Positions 1-10,024 of a stretch of DNA of 64,000 bases are shown here, piece by piece (position 1 is the first letter of the stretch; each line of letters begins with the position of its first letter). This DNA is from Bagarius yarrelli (taxonomy: Eukaryota; Chordata; Actinopteri; Siluriformes; Sisoridae). Under the pieces are notes generated by a model. It made no database searches. It saw only the letters and a program-made list of their open reading frames with translations, and had not been told where the DNA came from. Position numbers and translations under genes: made by a program. The stretch covers positions 953,001 to 1,017,000 of the forward strand of contig VCAZ01000125.1 in NCBI GenBank assembly GCA_005784505.1, given 5' to 3'.

Positions 1-2529
1 ACGTACACGTACTGGAAGCAGTGCAGCAAGAGAAATGCTAGGAAAGGAAAAGAATAAACAGTTCTTTTCTGGAAACAATTGGAACAATTAATACAATTTA
101 ATGGAACAAATTTAAGAATTCAGGTTGTAAATGTCACTTCTGATGGGGGGGGGGTTTAAAAAGGATGGTGAATAGTAATGATTAATTTTGTATATTATCT
201 TGAAAATAATAATGCTTTTACTGATTCAAAAAACTTTTATTTATTTAACATTCATTTGTTTATTTGTTTGAAATTTGGTTACAACAAATAAATAAACATA
301 AATGTACATAATTAATGGTATTACATTGTTCTTTTTATCTCTTTATCTTTTGCTTTGCAGTAAAATACTGTGTATAACAAAATAAATGGCAAAAACAAAC
401 TCAGTTCGTTTTAAAATGGTGACTTGCTATTAACCCAATGGCTTCCAGACCTTATACTTATCGAGAGATGAAGTCTGTAAATATTATAGAAGATAGATAT
501 AGAACAGCAGTTTTTACACCACTTCCGTTCATTGTGATAATGTAGAAAACCTAGTAAGAACAAACATAGTTGTCAAAGTTTAAATTCATCTTTATTTTGT
601 TTCCTCCTATTGCCTGTGATGAAAAAAATGGAGTATTAACTATAGTGTTAAAATAAATATTGTTTTTACGTTCTGGCAACACAGAGATATAGCTGGAGTT
701 TATATGCACATGCTATGGTGCATAACTTAAAATGTAGTTCAGTGGTTTCTCATATAGAGGTGAAAGGTAGCTACAGATGATGTGTATGATGTATTACTGT
801 CGTTTAACATCAGTGGTAATGGCGGAGGTTAATTGTTACAAGCAGAACACATACATATACATAAGCACAGCAAAGTATCAGTTACTCATGCATCATATTT
901 GAGTTGAGCGAATAGAAAGTCATTCATTTTGGCAGATTTTCATAGTTTTGCTTAGTTGTCGAATCAGACTTTAAAGTAAAAGGTACCTTCAGGTGGTATA
1001 TTAGCGGACGGGTTAATAACTTCAAAAGAAAATGTTAGCAAGACACTTAAAACATAATATCAGTGTAAAGAAACATAAGGGAAGCCGTGAAAATTAACTG
1101 ACAGTAATGTTTGTATTACACATAGAAAGTTTTGTAAAAGGTTAATTTTAATAAAGTGTATTAGGGATATATTCACTATATCATGTGACAAAGCACTATT
1201 ATTTAGTTGATAATCCAATAGGAACATTAAATAAAACTAAATCTACATTTAGTAATATAATTAAACCTATTTTAAACATTGAGTTTAAAAACTTTTGCTT
1301 ATGTTAAATGAAGAGACTTCAACCTCATTAGATGTAAAACAGAAAAAGTAAATAAATAAAAAATACATTTTTATTATGTTAAGCATCTTTTGCACATTCA
1401 CTTCAGGGTTCAACTTAGTTTTTGGTTAAATTTTGTTATCGATAAAATAATTATAGTTATAGATTAAAATACCATTATAGATACTATTTTATAATGAATA
1501 AAAAGACGTTCCTTAGCATTTACATTACATCATTTGAATGTGTTCAGGTTTTTTGGCCATTCTGTGTGCTGAATTATCCTGTCTAATATGTTTTCTTAAA
1601 AAAGATTAGCTTCTAAAGTATTACAAGACATTTATGTGTTTAACACATCGTTTCTATTGGCCTGCTATATAGGAGCCTGTTTTTTGGTTTATTATTTTTA
1701 AAAATTCAGTTGTGTTCGGAGAATAGTGAAGTGAAATGTGGACCACGGGGGATTTTGGAAAATACTATAAATAATATAAATTGGAATAATATGAGTGTAA
1801 TGTGTGGGGCATTTTATGTATCTTCTGATACTTCTTTGCTAAAAAACATTTTTTTAAAAATCTATTAAAAACTAGTATGTTAAACATAAGCACAATGATG
1901 TTAGAGTATATGGCAAATTAAGAAAAAGATGCTTTTTAAAATTACCTTAATAAATACACGTAAAAAATTCTAACTATTAAAACAAAACCCTAAGATAATT
2001 GGTTATTCATGAAAACAAAAATATAATAATAATAATAATATTTAAATTATTTATACACATTAAAAAGCTTACATGACATCAAAGAAAAAAAATGTGTGGC
2101 TCAAATCAAACATTCCCAGTATAATCATTGCAATTTTACACAAACAGGTTGTTTAAGGACAAAATTTCTGACTACAAAACAGTATAAAAGCTACAAAACT
2201 ACATCTGGGAAAGCATTTATTATGAATCTACATCAGTGAAACAATGGAAATAAATGTATATGCAAGTGATGAAACGGAAAAAAATGTGTGTTACGCACAG
2301 TCTCTTAATGTCACTGGGCGAGTGGAAAACCCTTGACATATCATTTTAAATACGATGAGTTGTGTTAAATGTACAAATATATGTCACGTTAATTAGTTTC
2401 ATTCATAAAACTATAAATTATTGAGATCTGGCTTATATGACTTTATGAAAGGCATGATTACTGGTAAAGATGTGAATAAAATAGAGAGAACATCAAAAAT
2501 AATTGAAAAAAACACACAAATAATCTCAC
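1..2529. other. AT-rich intergenic DNA, no gene seen
   Basis: I see no coding exon, RNA gene or recognisable transposon here. The stretch is strongly AT-rich, with short poly-A/T runs and a small (TAA)n microsatellite around 2023-2041. Open frames are short and lack splice context. Confidence 0.5.
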
Positions 2530-2595
2530 CTGCAGAGGAAACCATTAAGGCCAGACACAGCAGGGGATCTTTCCTGAACACTGTCATTATATTAC
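2530..2595 (-). other. candidate internal exon of an unidentified gene
   Basis: On the - strand a 66-nt open segment is bounded by a pyrimidine/G-rich acceptor (ggggttttag, just above 2595) and a strong donor (CTGCAG followed by GTGAGA, just below 2530). It is a phase 1-1 exon. With a G from a preceding exon it would read GNIMTVFRKDPLLCLALMVS followed by SA, a partly hydrophobic segment. I do not recognise the protein and found no partner exon nearby, so it may be chance or part of a gene extending beyond the left edge. Confidence 0.25.
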
Positions 2596-3301
2596 CTAAA
2601 ACCCCAAAAAGGTGACTGAAAGTTTTCACTTTTTGTTGCTGAGCTTTACTGCAGGGTTGTGCACTCTACTTTTGTACATTTGTTGAAATATACGAGCACC
2701 TTTGCTAACAGGAAATGGCCCCAGGCCTCAGCTCTGCCTGGTGAGCTAAAGCTTTACTCACAGCATCTGTCCTCTCATCTCACAAGCACATCCTGTTTAT
2801 TTACAGACCACCACACACACCCTCACACACACAAAAGTGGCATGTCTCTCAGAGCGGTTTTGAAAAATGTCATTTAAAAGTGTTTGTCTTGACATTACTG
2901 ATGTGTGCATTTTATTTTAGTCTCGACAAATAATCGGCTTTTGCTCTTTAAGTGTATAATTCCACAGAGATGAGTTCAAAAGTCAAAGTAAATAAGTGAA
3001 ATCATTTTGATGTGACTACCTTTTGGCACTCTCGTGGTTTCTAAGGAAATTGGTTAGGTCGCTTAAAGTATAGCCATTCCTCTGAAAGTTTTATTTGGTT
3101 GTCCTGTCAGAGAAAGTTATGTTTTAGTTTGTCTTTTTTTTAATCTGTACAATTGCCTATTAGTTACCATGGTACTTTTTACTATTTACTTTAAAGTCTT
3201 GTCAGAATTTCTTTGTAACATTTAAAGCTAAATACGAATATAAGGAAATGTTATTCTAATTTTGTTAATTGAGTAATGTCACATTTTTCGCAACTACATA
3301 C

Positions 3302-3338
3302 AGGTGCATCTCAAAAATTAGAATATCACGAAAAAGAT
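3302..3338. repeat. extra copy of a Tc1/mariner-type terminus
   Basis: The motif CAGGTGCATCTCAAAAATTA with the following bases resembles the terminus that begins the inner element at 3423. Here it sits immediately outside the palindromic unit, with no inverted partner next to 4592. It is probably the broken end of a second copy of the same family. Confidence 0.5.
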
Positions 3339-4592
3339 GCATATGAACCACATGGCGGTGTATTATACTCAGTAAATGAGTGTATGTTCAGTATACAGTA
3401 AACCTATATGTCAAACAATATGCAGGTGCATCTAAAAATATCTGAATATTACGAAAAAGGTGAATATTTCTTTGTCACTCCTTTCAGGAAGTAAAACGCA
3501 TTTATTATATAGACTCATTACACATAGAGTGAAATATTTCAAGTCTTTATTTTTTTGAAATTTTTATGATTATCGCTTACAGATAATGAAAACCCAAAAT
3601 TCAGTGTCTCTGAAAATTTTATTATTACATAAGATCAATAAAAAAAGGATTTTTTTTCTACAGAAACGTATGTATGTTCTTTTCTATGCACTTGATGCTT
3701 GGTTGGGCCTCCTTTGGTATGAATTACTCCATCAATGCGGCATGGCTTAGAGGGGCAAACAGCCTGTGGCACTGCTCAGGTGTAATGAAAGCCCGGGTTG
3801 CTTTGATAGCAGCCTTCAGGTCATCTGCATTGTTGGGTCTGGTGTCTCTCATCTTCCTCTTGACAATACCTCCTAAATTCTATATGGGGTTTAGGTGTGA
3901 ATTTGCTGGCCAATCAAGCACAGTAACACCATGGTCATTAAACCAGCTTTTGGTACCTTTGGCAGTGTGGGCAGGTGCCAGGTCCTGCTGGAAAATAAAA
4001 TCAGCTATCCATAAAATTTTCTGGCTGTTGGACTGTGGATTTCAGAAGCAGTGGACCAACACCAGCAGATGACATGGCAGCCCAAATCATCATTGTGGAA
4101 ACCTTACACTGGACGTCTCTCCACTCTTTCTTCAGACTCTGGGACCTTGATTTCAGAACGAAATTCAAAATTTATTTTCATCTGAAAAGAGGACTTTGGG
4201 CTATTGAGTAGTCCAATTCTTTCTCTCCACAGCCCAGGTAAGACGCTTCTGACATTATCTCTGGTTCAGGAGTGGCTTTACACAAGGAATGCGATGTTTG
4301 AATTTTTGGTTTTCATTATCTGTAAGCGATAATCATTAAAATTTCAAAAAAATAAAGACTTGAAATATTTCACTGCGTAATGAGTTATTAATACTGTTTT
4401 ACTTCCTGAAAGGAGTGACAAAGAAATATTCACCTTTTTTCGTAATATTCAAATATTTTTGATATTTCAAATATTTCAAACATTTGAGATGCACCTGCAT
4501 AATGTTTAATATATAGGTTTACTGACCAAATACTGTATACTGAACATACACTTATTTACTGAGTATAATACACCGCCATGTGGTTCATATGC
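3339..4592. mobile_element. palindromic Tc1/mariner-type remnant with long inverted repeats
   Basis: Two layers of inverted repeat are visible. Outer arms at 3339-3422 and 4498-4592 are nearly identical in reverse complement (GCATATGAACCACATGGCGG on the left, its complement ending at 4592). Inner arms start with CAGGTGCATCT at 3423 and end with the complementary AGATGCACCTG at about 4487-4497, continuing about 170 bp inward (AGTGAAATATTTCAAGTCTT and its complement). Between the arms lies a decayed transposase on the - strand. Whether the outer arms belong to the same element or are an older palindromic target is undecided. Confidence 0.75.
3840..4260 (-). pseudogene. decayed Tc1-like transposase, C-terminal part
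   Basis: Read on the - strand, the frame shows FQQDLAPAHTAKGTKSWFND, then GVTVLDWPAN and NSHLNPI followed by a stop. These are the second-aspartate block (QDLAPAH) and the remains of the SPDLNPIE block of Tc1-family DDE transposases, with the catalytic glutamate position lost to a stop codon. Towards the N-terminus there are many stops, and the helix-turn-helix domain is not visible. The gene is dead. It lies inside the inverted repeats of the surrounding element. Confidence 0.75.
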
Positions 4593-4699
4593 ACAATTGT
4601 GTAACAATCCAATTTACATAATGACTAGCCAATTTACCACTGAACTTTCATATTATTTAATAGGTGTTTTCTGTGAGTGGCATACTGGCATATATATGA

Positions 4700-5305
4700 T
4701 ACTTTTACATACTGATTCTTACATCCATTTGTTCGTTTGCCCACTGGAAAAGAAATGATCAGTCTATAATTTTAATGATAGGTTTATTCTAACAGCAAGA
4801 GACAAAATAACAACAAAACACAGAAATACATGTTTTAAAATAGTTATAAATCAATTTGCAATTTAAGCAGCATTTCATTTTCTCCTACTATTGGAAGTTG
4901 AGTTGATGCAAAATAGCTCTTTTTTGGTCTTATCTGACCACAACACTTTCAACCAGGTCTTCTCTGAATCATTCAGATGTTTAGTGACAAACTTTAGTTG
5001 GGCATGTATATGTGCTTTCTTGACCAGGGGGACCTGGCGGGCACTGCAGGATTTCAGTCCTTCTCAGAGTAATGTGTTACCATTGTTTTCTTGGTGTCCA
5101 TAGTCCCAACTACCTTGGGATCATTGACAAGATCCTCCTTCTGGGCTAATTCCTCACCGTTCTTATGATTATTGAAACTCCACAAGCCCCAAGACCGAGG
5201 GGAGATTGTTATTTTCTGTTTCCGCCATTTGTGAATATTCCCCCCTGTGAAATTGTAATTCTTTTCCACATATTTTCCAAGTGAGACTAAACAAGGCAAG
5301 GTATT
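4700..5305 (-). mobile_element. Tc1-like element A, left half (terminal repeat plus transposase fragment)
   Basis: Positions about 4730-4870 are an inverted copy of the terminal repeat seen at 7905-8097 (shared GCCCACTG, ATGATCAGT, TTTATTCTAACAG and TTATAAATCAATTTGC-type blocks). Just inside, on the - strand from about 5299 to 4878, is a transposase fragment: a helix-turn-helix region (HKWRKQKITISPRSWGLWS), then EDLVNDPKVVGTMDTKKT and, after frameshifts, SDKTKKELFCINST near the terminal repeat. The catalytic DDE domain is absent. The N-terminal end is interrupted by element B. Confidence 0.7.
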
Positions 5306-5309
5306 TTTT

Positions 5310-6387
5310 AAAAAAAGGCAAAATTATTAGCCCCTTAAGAAAATTATTTGTTTGATTGGCTACAGAACAAACCAATTTTGTTCAACTACTTGCCTAATTA
5401 ACCTAACTTGCTTTATTAACCCAGTTAATCTAGTTAAATTGCACTTTAAGATGAGGATTAGTACCTGGCAAAACAACTAGCAAAATAATATGTACTATCA
5501 TCATGGCAAAGAAATTAGTTTAGACTAAACAAATTGTTCATGCTCACAAAGAAGGACAGGAATATACACATTTATCAAAGTGTTTTCAGTTTTCAGTGTC
5601 AAGAACTATTGTGAGATGTTTCAAGAGACCCACACAGTGGAGAACAAAATTGGCAGGGGCAGGAAGCAAAGATTTTAACCACTTTAAAAACTCGTGAGAG
5701 AGTTTTGTAAAGATCTAATAACAACTGCCAGGACACTGGTGCATGACTTAGCAAAGTCTGGGATTAATGTATCAACGATGCTGTGGGGATGTTTCAATGC
5801 GTTTTCAATCTTGTCATGGTTAAAAAAACCATTAAAAAGGATTAAGGAAGATTTTTAAAGACAACCTCTGACAGTCTGCAATGAAACTTGGTCTAAGTCG
5901 ACGTTTTGTCTTTGAGCGGAATAACAACTCAAAGCATATTTCACTTTGACCTAAAAGACCAAAGTAAACGTCTTTGACTAGCCTGCACAAAGCCCAGACT
6001 TTAATCTAATAGAAAATCTGTGGTTCATGCCAGAAGACTAACACTGGAGGTGCTTGAGAGATTCGCTAAGGAGGAATGGGTTGCCACACCTCGAAAGTCA
6101 TTTTTAAAAATTTGTTGAGAACTACAACAGATGACTAAAGGCTGTTATCAAAAAAAAGGGATAAACTATTGACTATTAACATCAGAGGGCTAATAATTTT
6201 GACCTGTAGACTTTTATTATTCTTGGTTATAATTTTTCTTTCTCTTTGTATTACACTCCAAGTTAAACTATTATGTTTAAAATTCAGTATTGATCGGTAT
6301 TGAAAAAAAATCTCTCTCCATTAAACAGCACTTTGAAAAATAATAAAAGATTTTATAGGGGGCTAATAATTTTGTCTTCAACTGTAA
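5310..6387 (+). mobile_element. Tc1-like element B, inserted in element A
   Basis: The left end contains AAAATTATTAGCCCCTTAAG and the right end GGGGGCTAATAATTTTGTCT, which are inverted repeats of each other. Inside, on the + strand, are scattered fragments of a second Tc1-type transposase: VENKIGRGRKQRF near 5640, RFVFERNNNSKHISL near 5900 and LIENLW-like remains near 6000. Stops and frameshifts are frequent and a central part is missing, so this is an old, inactive copy. It interrupts element A. Confidence 0.65.
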
Positions 6388-7475
6388 AAGATTGGATGAC
6401 TAATAATTTTCTATCATTAAATCCTGATAAGACTAAAATATTACCTATTGGTCCAAAAAACCAGCACACATGAGCACTCACATTTCAACTTACATTTAGA
6501 AGGATGTACTATCACTACTAACTCTTTAGTAAAAGACCTGGGTGTAATATTAGACACCAACTTGTCTACTGAGAATCATTATTACTAAAACAGCCTTCGT
6601 CCACCTTAGAAATATCGCCAAATCGCTAGTCCGAAAAACAGCTGCCAGGGTTCTTACCAGGTCTTACCAGGTCTATAAAATATGAACACATAAACTCCAA
6701 TATTATCATCCCTGCACTGGCTACCTGTTAAATTTAGGATGGATAACAAAATATTGCTTGGCTTGGCAATTGTTTTGGCTTCCATGTACCTAACTAGTCT
6801 TTTAACACTCTACAATTAATCATGCTCCCTGAGATCTCAATCTTATGGACTTCTTCTGGTAGTCCCCAGAAATAGCAAAGTCCACAAAAGGAGGTAGAGC
6901 TTTTTCATATTTTGCTCCTAAACTTTGGAATAGCCTACCTGACAATGTTCAGGGGTCTCCCAGTTCAAACATAGATTGAAGACATATCTCTTTAGCCAGT
7001 CATACACATAACATATCCCATAATATTATAGTCCAGTATATTTATTTAAAGGCACATTATCAGCTAGTTCCCGCTAATAATATAAATAATAGTAGACCTT
7101 CAGGGACAAGAGGACAACCCTGCGAGGACAACCCTGCGAGGACCCTGAGTACAGGTACCAGTGAACAGGTTCCTGCCCCTTTTCTCGATTTCCAGGAGCT
7201 TCGAGGATGGACTGGGACTGGGACTCACTCTGCTCTACTGACACAAGGCTAACAGTTTACATTACAATTAATCATCACAATGTGCTGTTATTAAACAAAA
7301 ACATGCAGTGTCTGGTTCCTCTCAAGGAAGTTTTTTCCTCGCCACCATCGACACCGGCCCTTCTCATTAGGGACAAACTTACACTTTTCACTGTTGGTGC
7401 ATTCTGTGTAAAGCTGCTTTAAGACACTGTCTGTTGTTAAAAGCGGTACACAAATAAAATAAAATTTAAATCGAA
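6388..7475 (+). mobile_element. 3' end of an L2-type LINE
   Basis: Interrupted frames on the + strand give the classic C-terminus of a fish non-LTR reverse transcriptase: LSPDKTKILPIGPKN, LVKDLGVILDTNLS, LSSLHWLPVKFRMDNKILLG, GLLLVVPRNSK and AFSYFAPKLWNSLPDNVQ. It is followed by a typical L2-like 3' untranslated tail (CTGGTTCCTCTCAAGGAAG, TAAAGCTGCTTTAAGACACT, AAGCGGTACACAAATAAAAT). The copy is 5'-truncated and full of frameshifts. The superfamily is supported; L2 rather than another clade is from memory of the 3' tail. Confidence 0.7.
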
Positions 7476-7480
7476 TAGAT

Positions 7481-8097
7481 GAGGAGCACTCCCTTTAAGT
7501 GTCCCTTTATAAGATTCCTTTATTTCCTTTAAAACACTGTATTCCATTAACCTTTCTTGTTCACTGGTCTTTTTGTTAGCACATTCTCTATATTTATCAA
7601 CTCTGTATGTTTTATACAGACTGTAATATATTTTATTTTATTTGTACATTTTGATTATATTGTTTTAAACATTTTTTCTATTCTTATTCTATTTTTTTTT
7701 AATTCCTTGTATGTGACAAATAAAATTTAAATTTATTCCCTTAACCTTTTGTTTCCTTATTATCATAACTTTTCTTAATCTTTATTCCCTTAAAAGAATG
7801 TAGGGAATAAAGGGTTAATAGAGTTTCTTTAAGAGATTGCTCCTAATCTCAGCTCGTTACCTGTATAAAAGACACCTGAGAGCCAGAAATCTTACTGATT
7901 GATAGAAAATCAAATACTTATTTCACTCATTAAAAGGCAAATCAATTTATAACTTTTTGGAAATGTATTTTTCTGGATGAATTTGTTTATACTGTCTCTA
8001 ACTGTTAGAATAAACCGACCAAACTGATCATTTTATTTGTCAGTGGGCAAATGTACAAATACAGCAGGGGATTAAATAATTTTTCCATTCACTGTAC
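7481..8097 (-). mobile_element. Tc1-like element A, right half (5' leader and terminal repeat)
   Basis: This holds the other end of element A. The block GGAGCACTCCCTTTAAG (from about 7481) and TTTAAGAGATTGCTCCTAAT (from about 7820) form the arms of the palindromic leader typical of this family, followed by CTGTATAAAAGACACCTGAG. The terminal repeat runs from about 7905 (AATCAAATACTTATTTCACT) to 8097 and ends CACTGTA. About 320 bp of AT-rich DNA (7498-7820) separates the leader arms and is probably another insertion. Confidence 0.6.
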
Positions 8098-8559
8098 GAG
8101 CGTGTAGTTTTGGTACAAAGGAAGAAATGGGAAAACCAACACTCCAGTATAATGCAACAGTTTACGAAACATTTATGGTTGTTTGGTTATTAGAATTCAT
8201 TTACCAGTAGAACCTGTCCAGTGTCCAGGAAAGATCTTGACAGTGGGCCCTGTTCATAAACCTGGCAGGGGTGCATTAGCAGAGGTGTATATTCTGTCTA
8301 AAAGTTAGGGAGACAATAATCGTATTTCTCAAGAACAATTTTTGAAGGGGACACTAATAATACAGCTTATTATAAAATACATATAAAATCAACAATATAA
8401 AATCTACTAAATTGACCAAAATATTCTTCTTTAAAACCATTTATTTATTGCAATGTCGTCAAAATAGTTTACAATAAAAGCCACCAAAATAGAATAAAAT
8501 TAGAACCTAAATTTAAACATAATGACTGTTATTGTAAAAAGGTATATTTTTATCTTCTT

Positions 8560-9350
8560 CTCCTTTCGGCTTTTCCCTTTTAGGGGTCGCCACAGTGAAT
8601 CATCAGTCTCCACCTAACCCTATTCTCTGCATCCTCTTCACTCACACCCACTAACTTCATGTCCTCGTTTATCACATCCAAATACCCCCTCTTTGGTCTT
8701 CCTCTTTGCCTTCTGCCTGGTAGCTTCATTTCTAACATCCTCCTACCAATATATTCACTATCCCTCCTCTGTACATGTCCAAACCACCTCAATCTTTCTC
8801 CCCAAAATATCTAACATGAGCTGTCCCCCTAATAAACTCGTCCCTAATTCTGTCCAACCTCGTCACTCCCAAAGAAAACCTCAACATCTTCAGCTCTGCT
8901 ACTTCCAGCTCTGCCACCTGTCTCTTCCTCAGCGCCACTGTCTCTAAACCATATATCATAGCTGGTCTTACTTCTGTCTCTAAACCATACATCATAGCTG
9001 GTCTCCCCACTGTTTTGTACACCTTCCCCTTAATTCTAGCTGATATTCTACAGTCACACATCACTCCTGACACGTTTCTCCACCCATTCCTGCCTGTACT
9101 CTCAACTTTACCTCTTTCACACATTCTCTACTGCTCTGGACTGCCGACCCCAAGTACATAAACTTGTACCTGTACCTTCTTCCCTCCCTTTCATTCAAAC
9201 ACATGAACTCTGTCTTGCTACGACTGACTTTCATTCCTCTTCTCCCCAGAGCAAACCTCCACCTGCTCCCTGCAGATTACAATGTCATCTGCAAACGTCA
9301 TTGTCCAAGGAGATTCCCGTCTGACCTCGTCTGTCAAACGATCCATTGAA
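8560..9350 (-). mobile_element. RTE-type LINE fragment, reverse transcriptase C-terminus
   Basis: Read on the - strand the fragment contains a reverse-transcriptase catalytic box (TFADDIVIC, about 9290), then the C-terminal region found in fish RTE-like elements: GRPAMMYGLETE, ELKMLRFSLGVTRLDRIRDE, MRWFGHVQRRDSEYIGRRML, GRPKRG and AENRVRWRLMIHCGDP ending at 8580. A 33-bp direct duplication around PAMxYGLET (8945-9005) and several frameshifts disrupt it. The element is 5'-truncated and its endonuclease domain is absent. RTE assignment is by sequence memory. Confidence 0.75.
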
Positions 9351-9625
9351 ATTTCGGTGCATCCCAATAGAAATTTGCGTCCCTATAAAGATTTCTCTTT
9401 CTCATAACCCCGCCCCTTCCGTGGCCACACCCCCAGTGTGGCTATAAAGTGTATTAAAACAGATTTCAAGCAGTCCTTACTATTGTCCTTACAAATGCTA
9501 CTCCTAAATACTGTTAACTACATTTTAACGGCTTTCCAGTCGAATTTACAGTACAAATCATAACTTTAAAAATTAGTTGGTAAAAAAAAAAGATTGTTAT
9601 TTGTATCGTTCACCATTTATAGATT

Positions 9626-9637
9626 TGCGCATGCGCG
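9626..9637. promoter_or_regulatory. NRF1-type palindrome upstream of lamp1-like gene
   Basis: TGCGCATGCGCG contains the perfect palindrome GCGCATGCGC, the core of the NRF1 consensus. It lies about 390 bp upstream of the chosen start codon. Binding is inferred from motif identity only. Confidence 0.5.
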
Positions 9638-9758
9638 TGGTTTCGTCTACAGTGTTCTCCTCTCGCTATATCCGTGCACTATATTGTCATCAGATAATGC
9701 CCTTCGTAGGGGACCTTATTTATAGTGCACTAGTATTTGAAATACGGCCAATAGGTCA

Positions 9759-9768
9759 GTCACGTGAC
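9759..9768. promoter_or_regulatory. CLEAR/E-box palindrome upstream of lamp1-like gene
   Basis: GTCACGTGAC is the perfect ten-base core of the CLEAR element bound by TFEB/TFE3/MITF, which drives lysosomal genes including LAMP1 in mammals. It sits about 255 bp upstream of the chosen start of a LAMP-family gene, a plausible proximal promoter position. The transcription start is not mapped here. Confidence 0.6.
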
Positions 9769-10024
9769 TTATTCCTTGCTCCTTCACAGTAGGAGACGAG
9801 CGACTCGGGCATGAAACAAAAACAGGCGGCATTTGGTTGTTTATTCGAGCAACATTTAGCGCTATAAGAAACTAGAAAAAATGTCTACAGGAGCGTTTTA
9901 AGCTGTAGAATTACCTGTATTCTTATTATTAAACGTGCGTTTGTGTGTTAATTCTAGGTGAATGTTGTTGTCTTGTATTTTGGCCCGGTGTGTTTTGATT
10001 TACGCGAGTCACTCGACTGGAAAT

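Noticed and set aside
3674..4072. + strand frame of 132 codons
   Set aside because: Lies opposite the decayed Tc1-like transposase; shadow frame.
8693..8947. + strand frame of 84 codons
   Set aside because: Antisense of the RTE-type LINE fragment.
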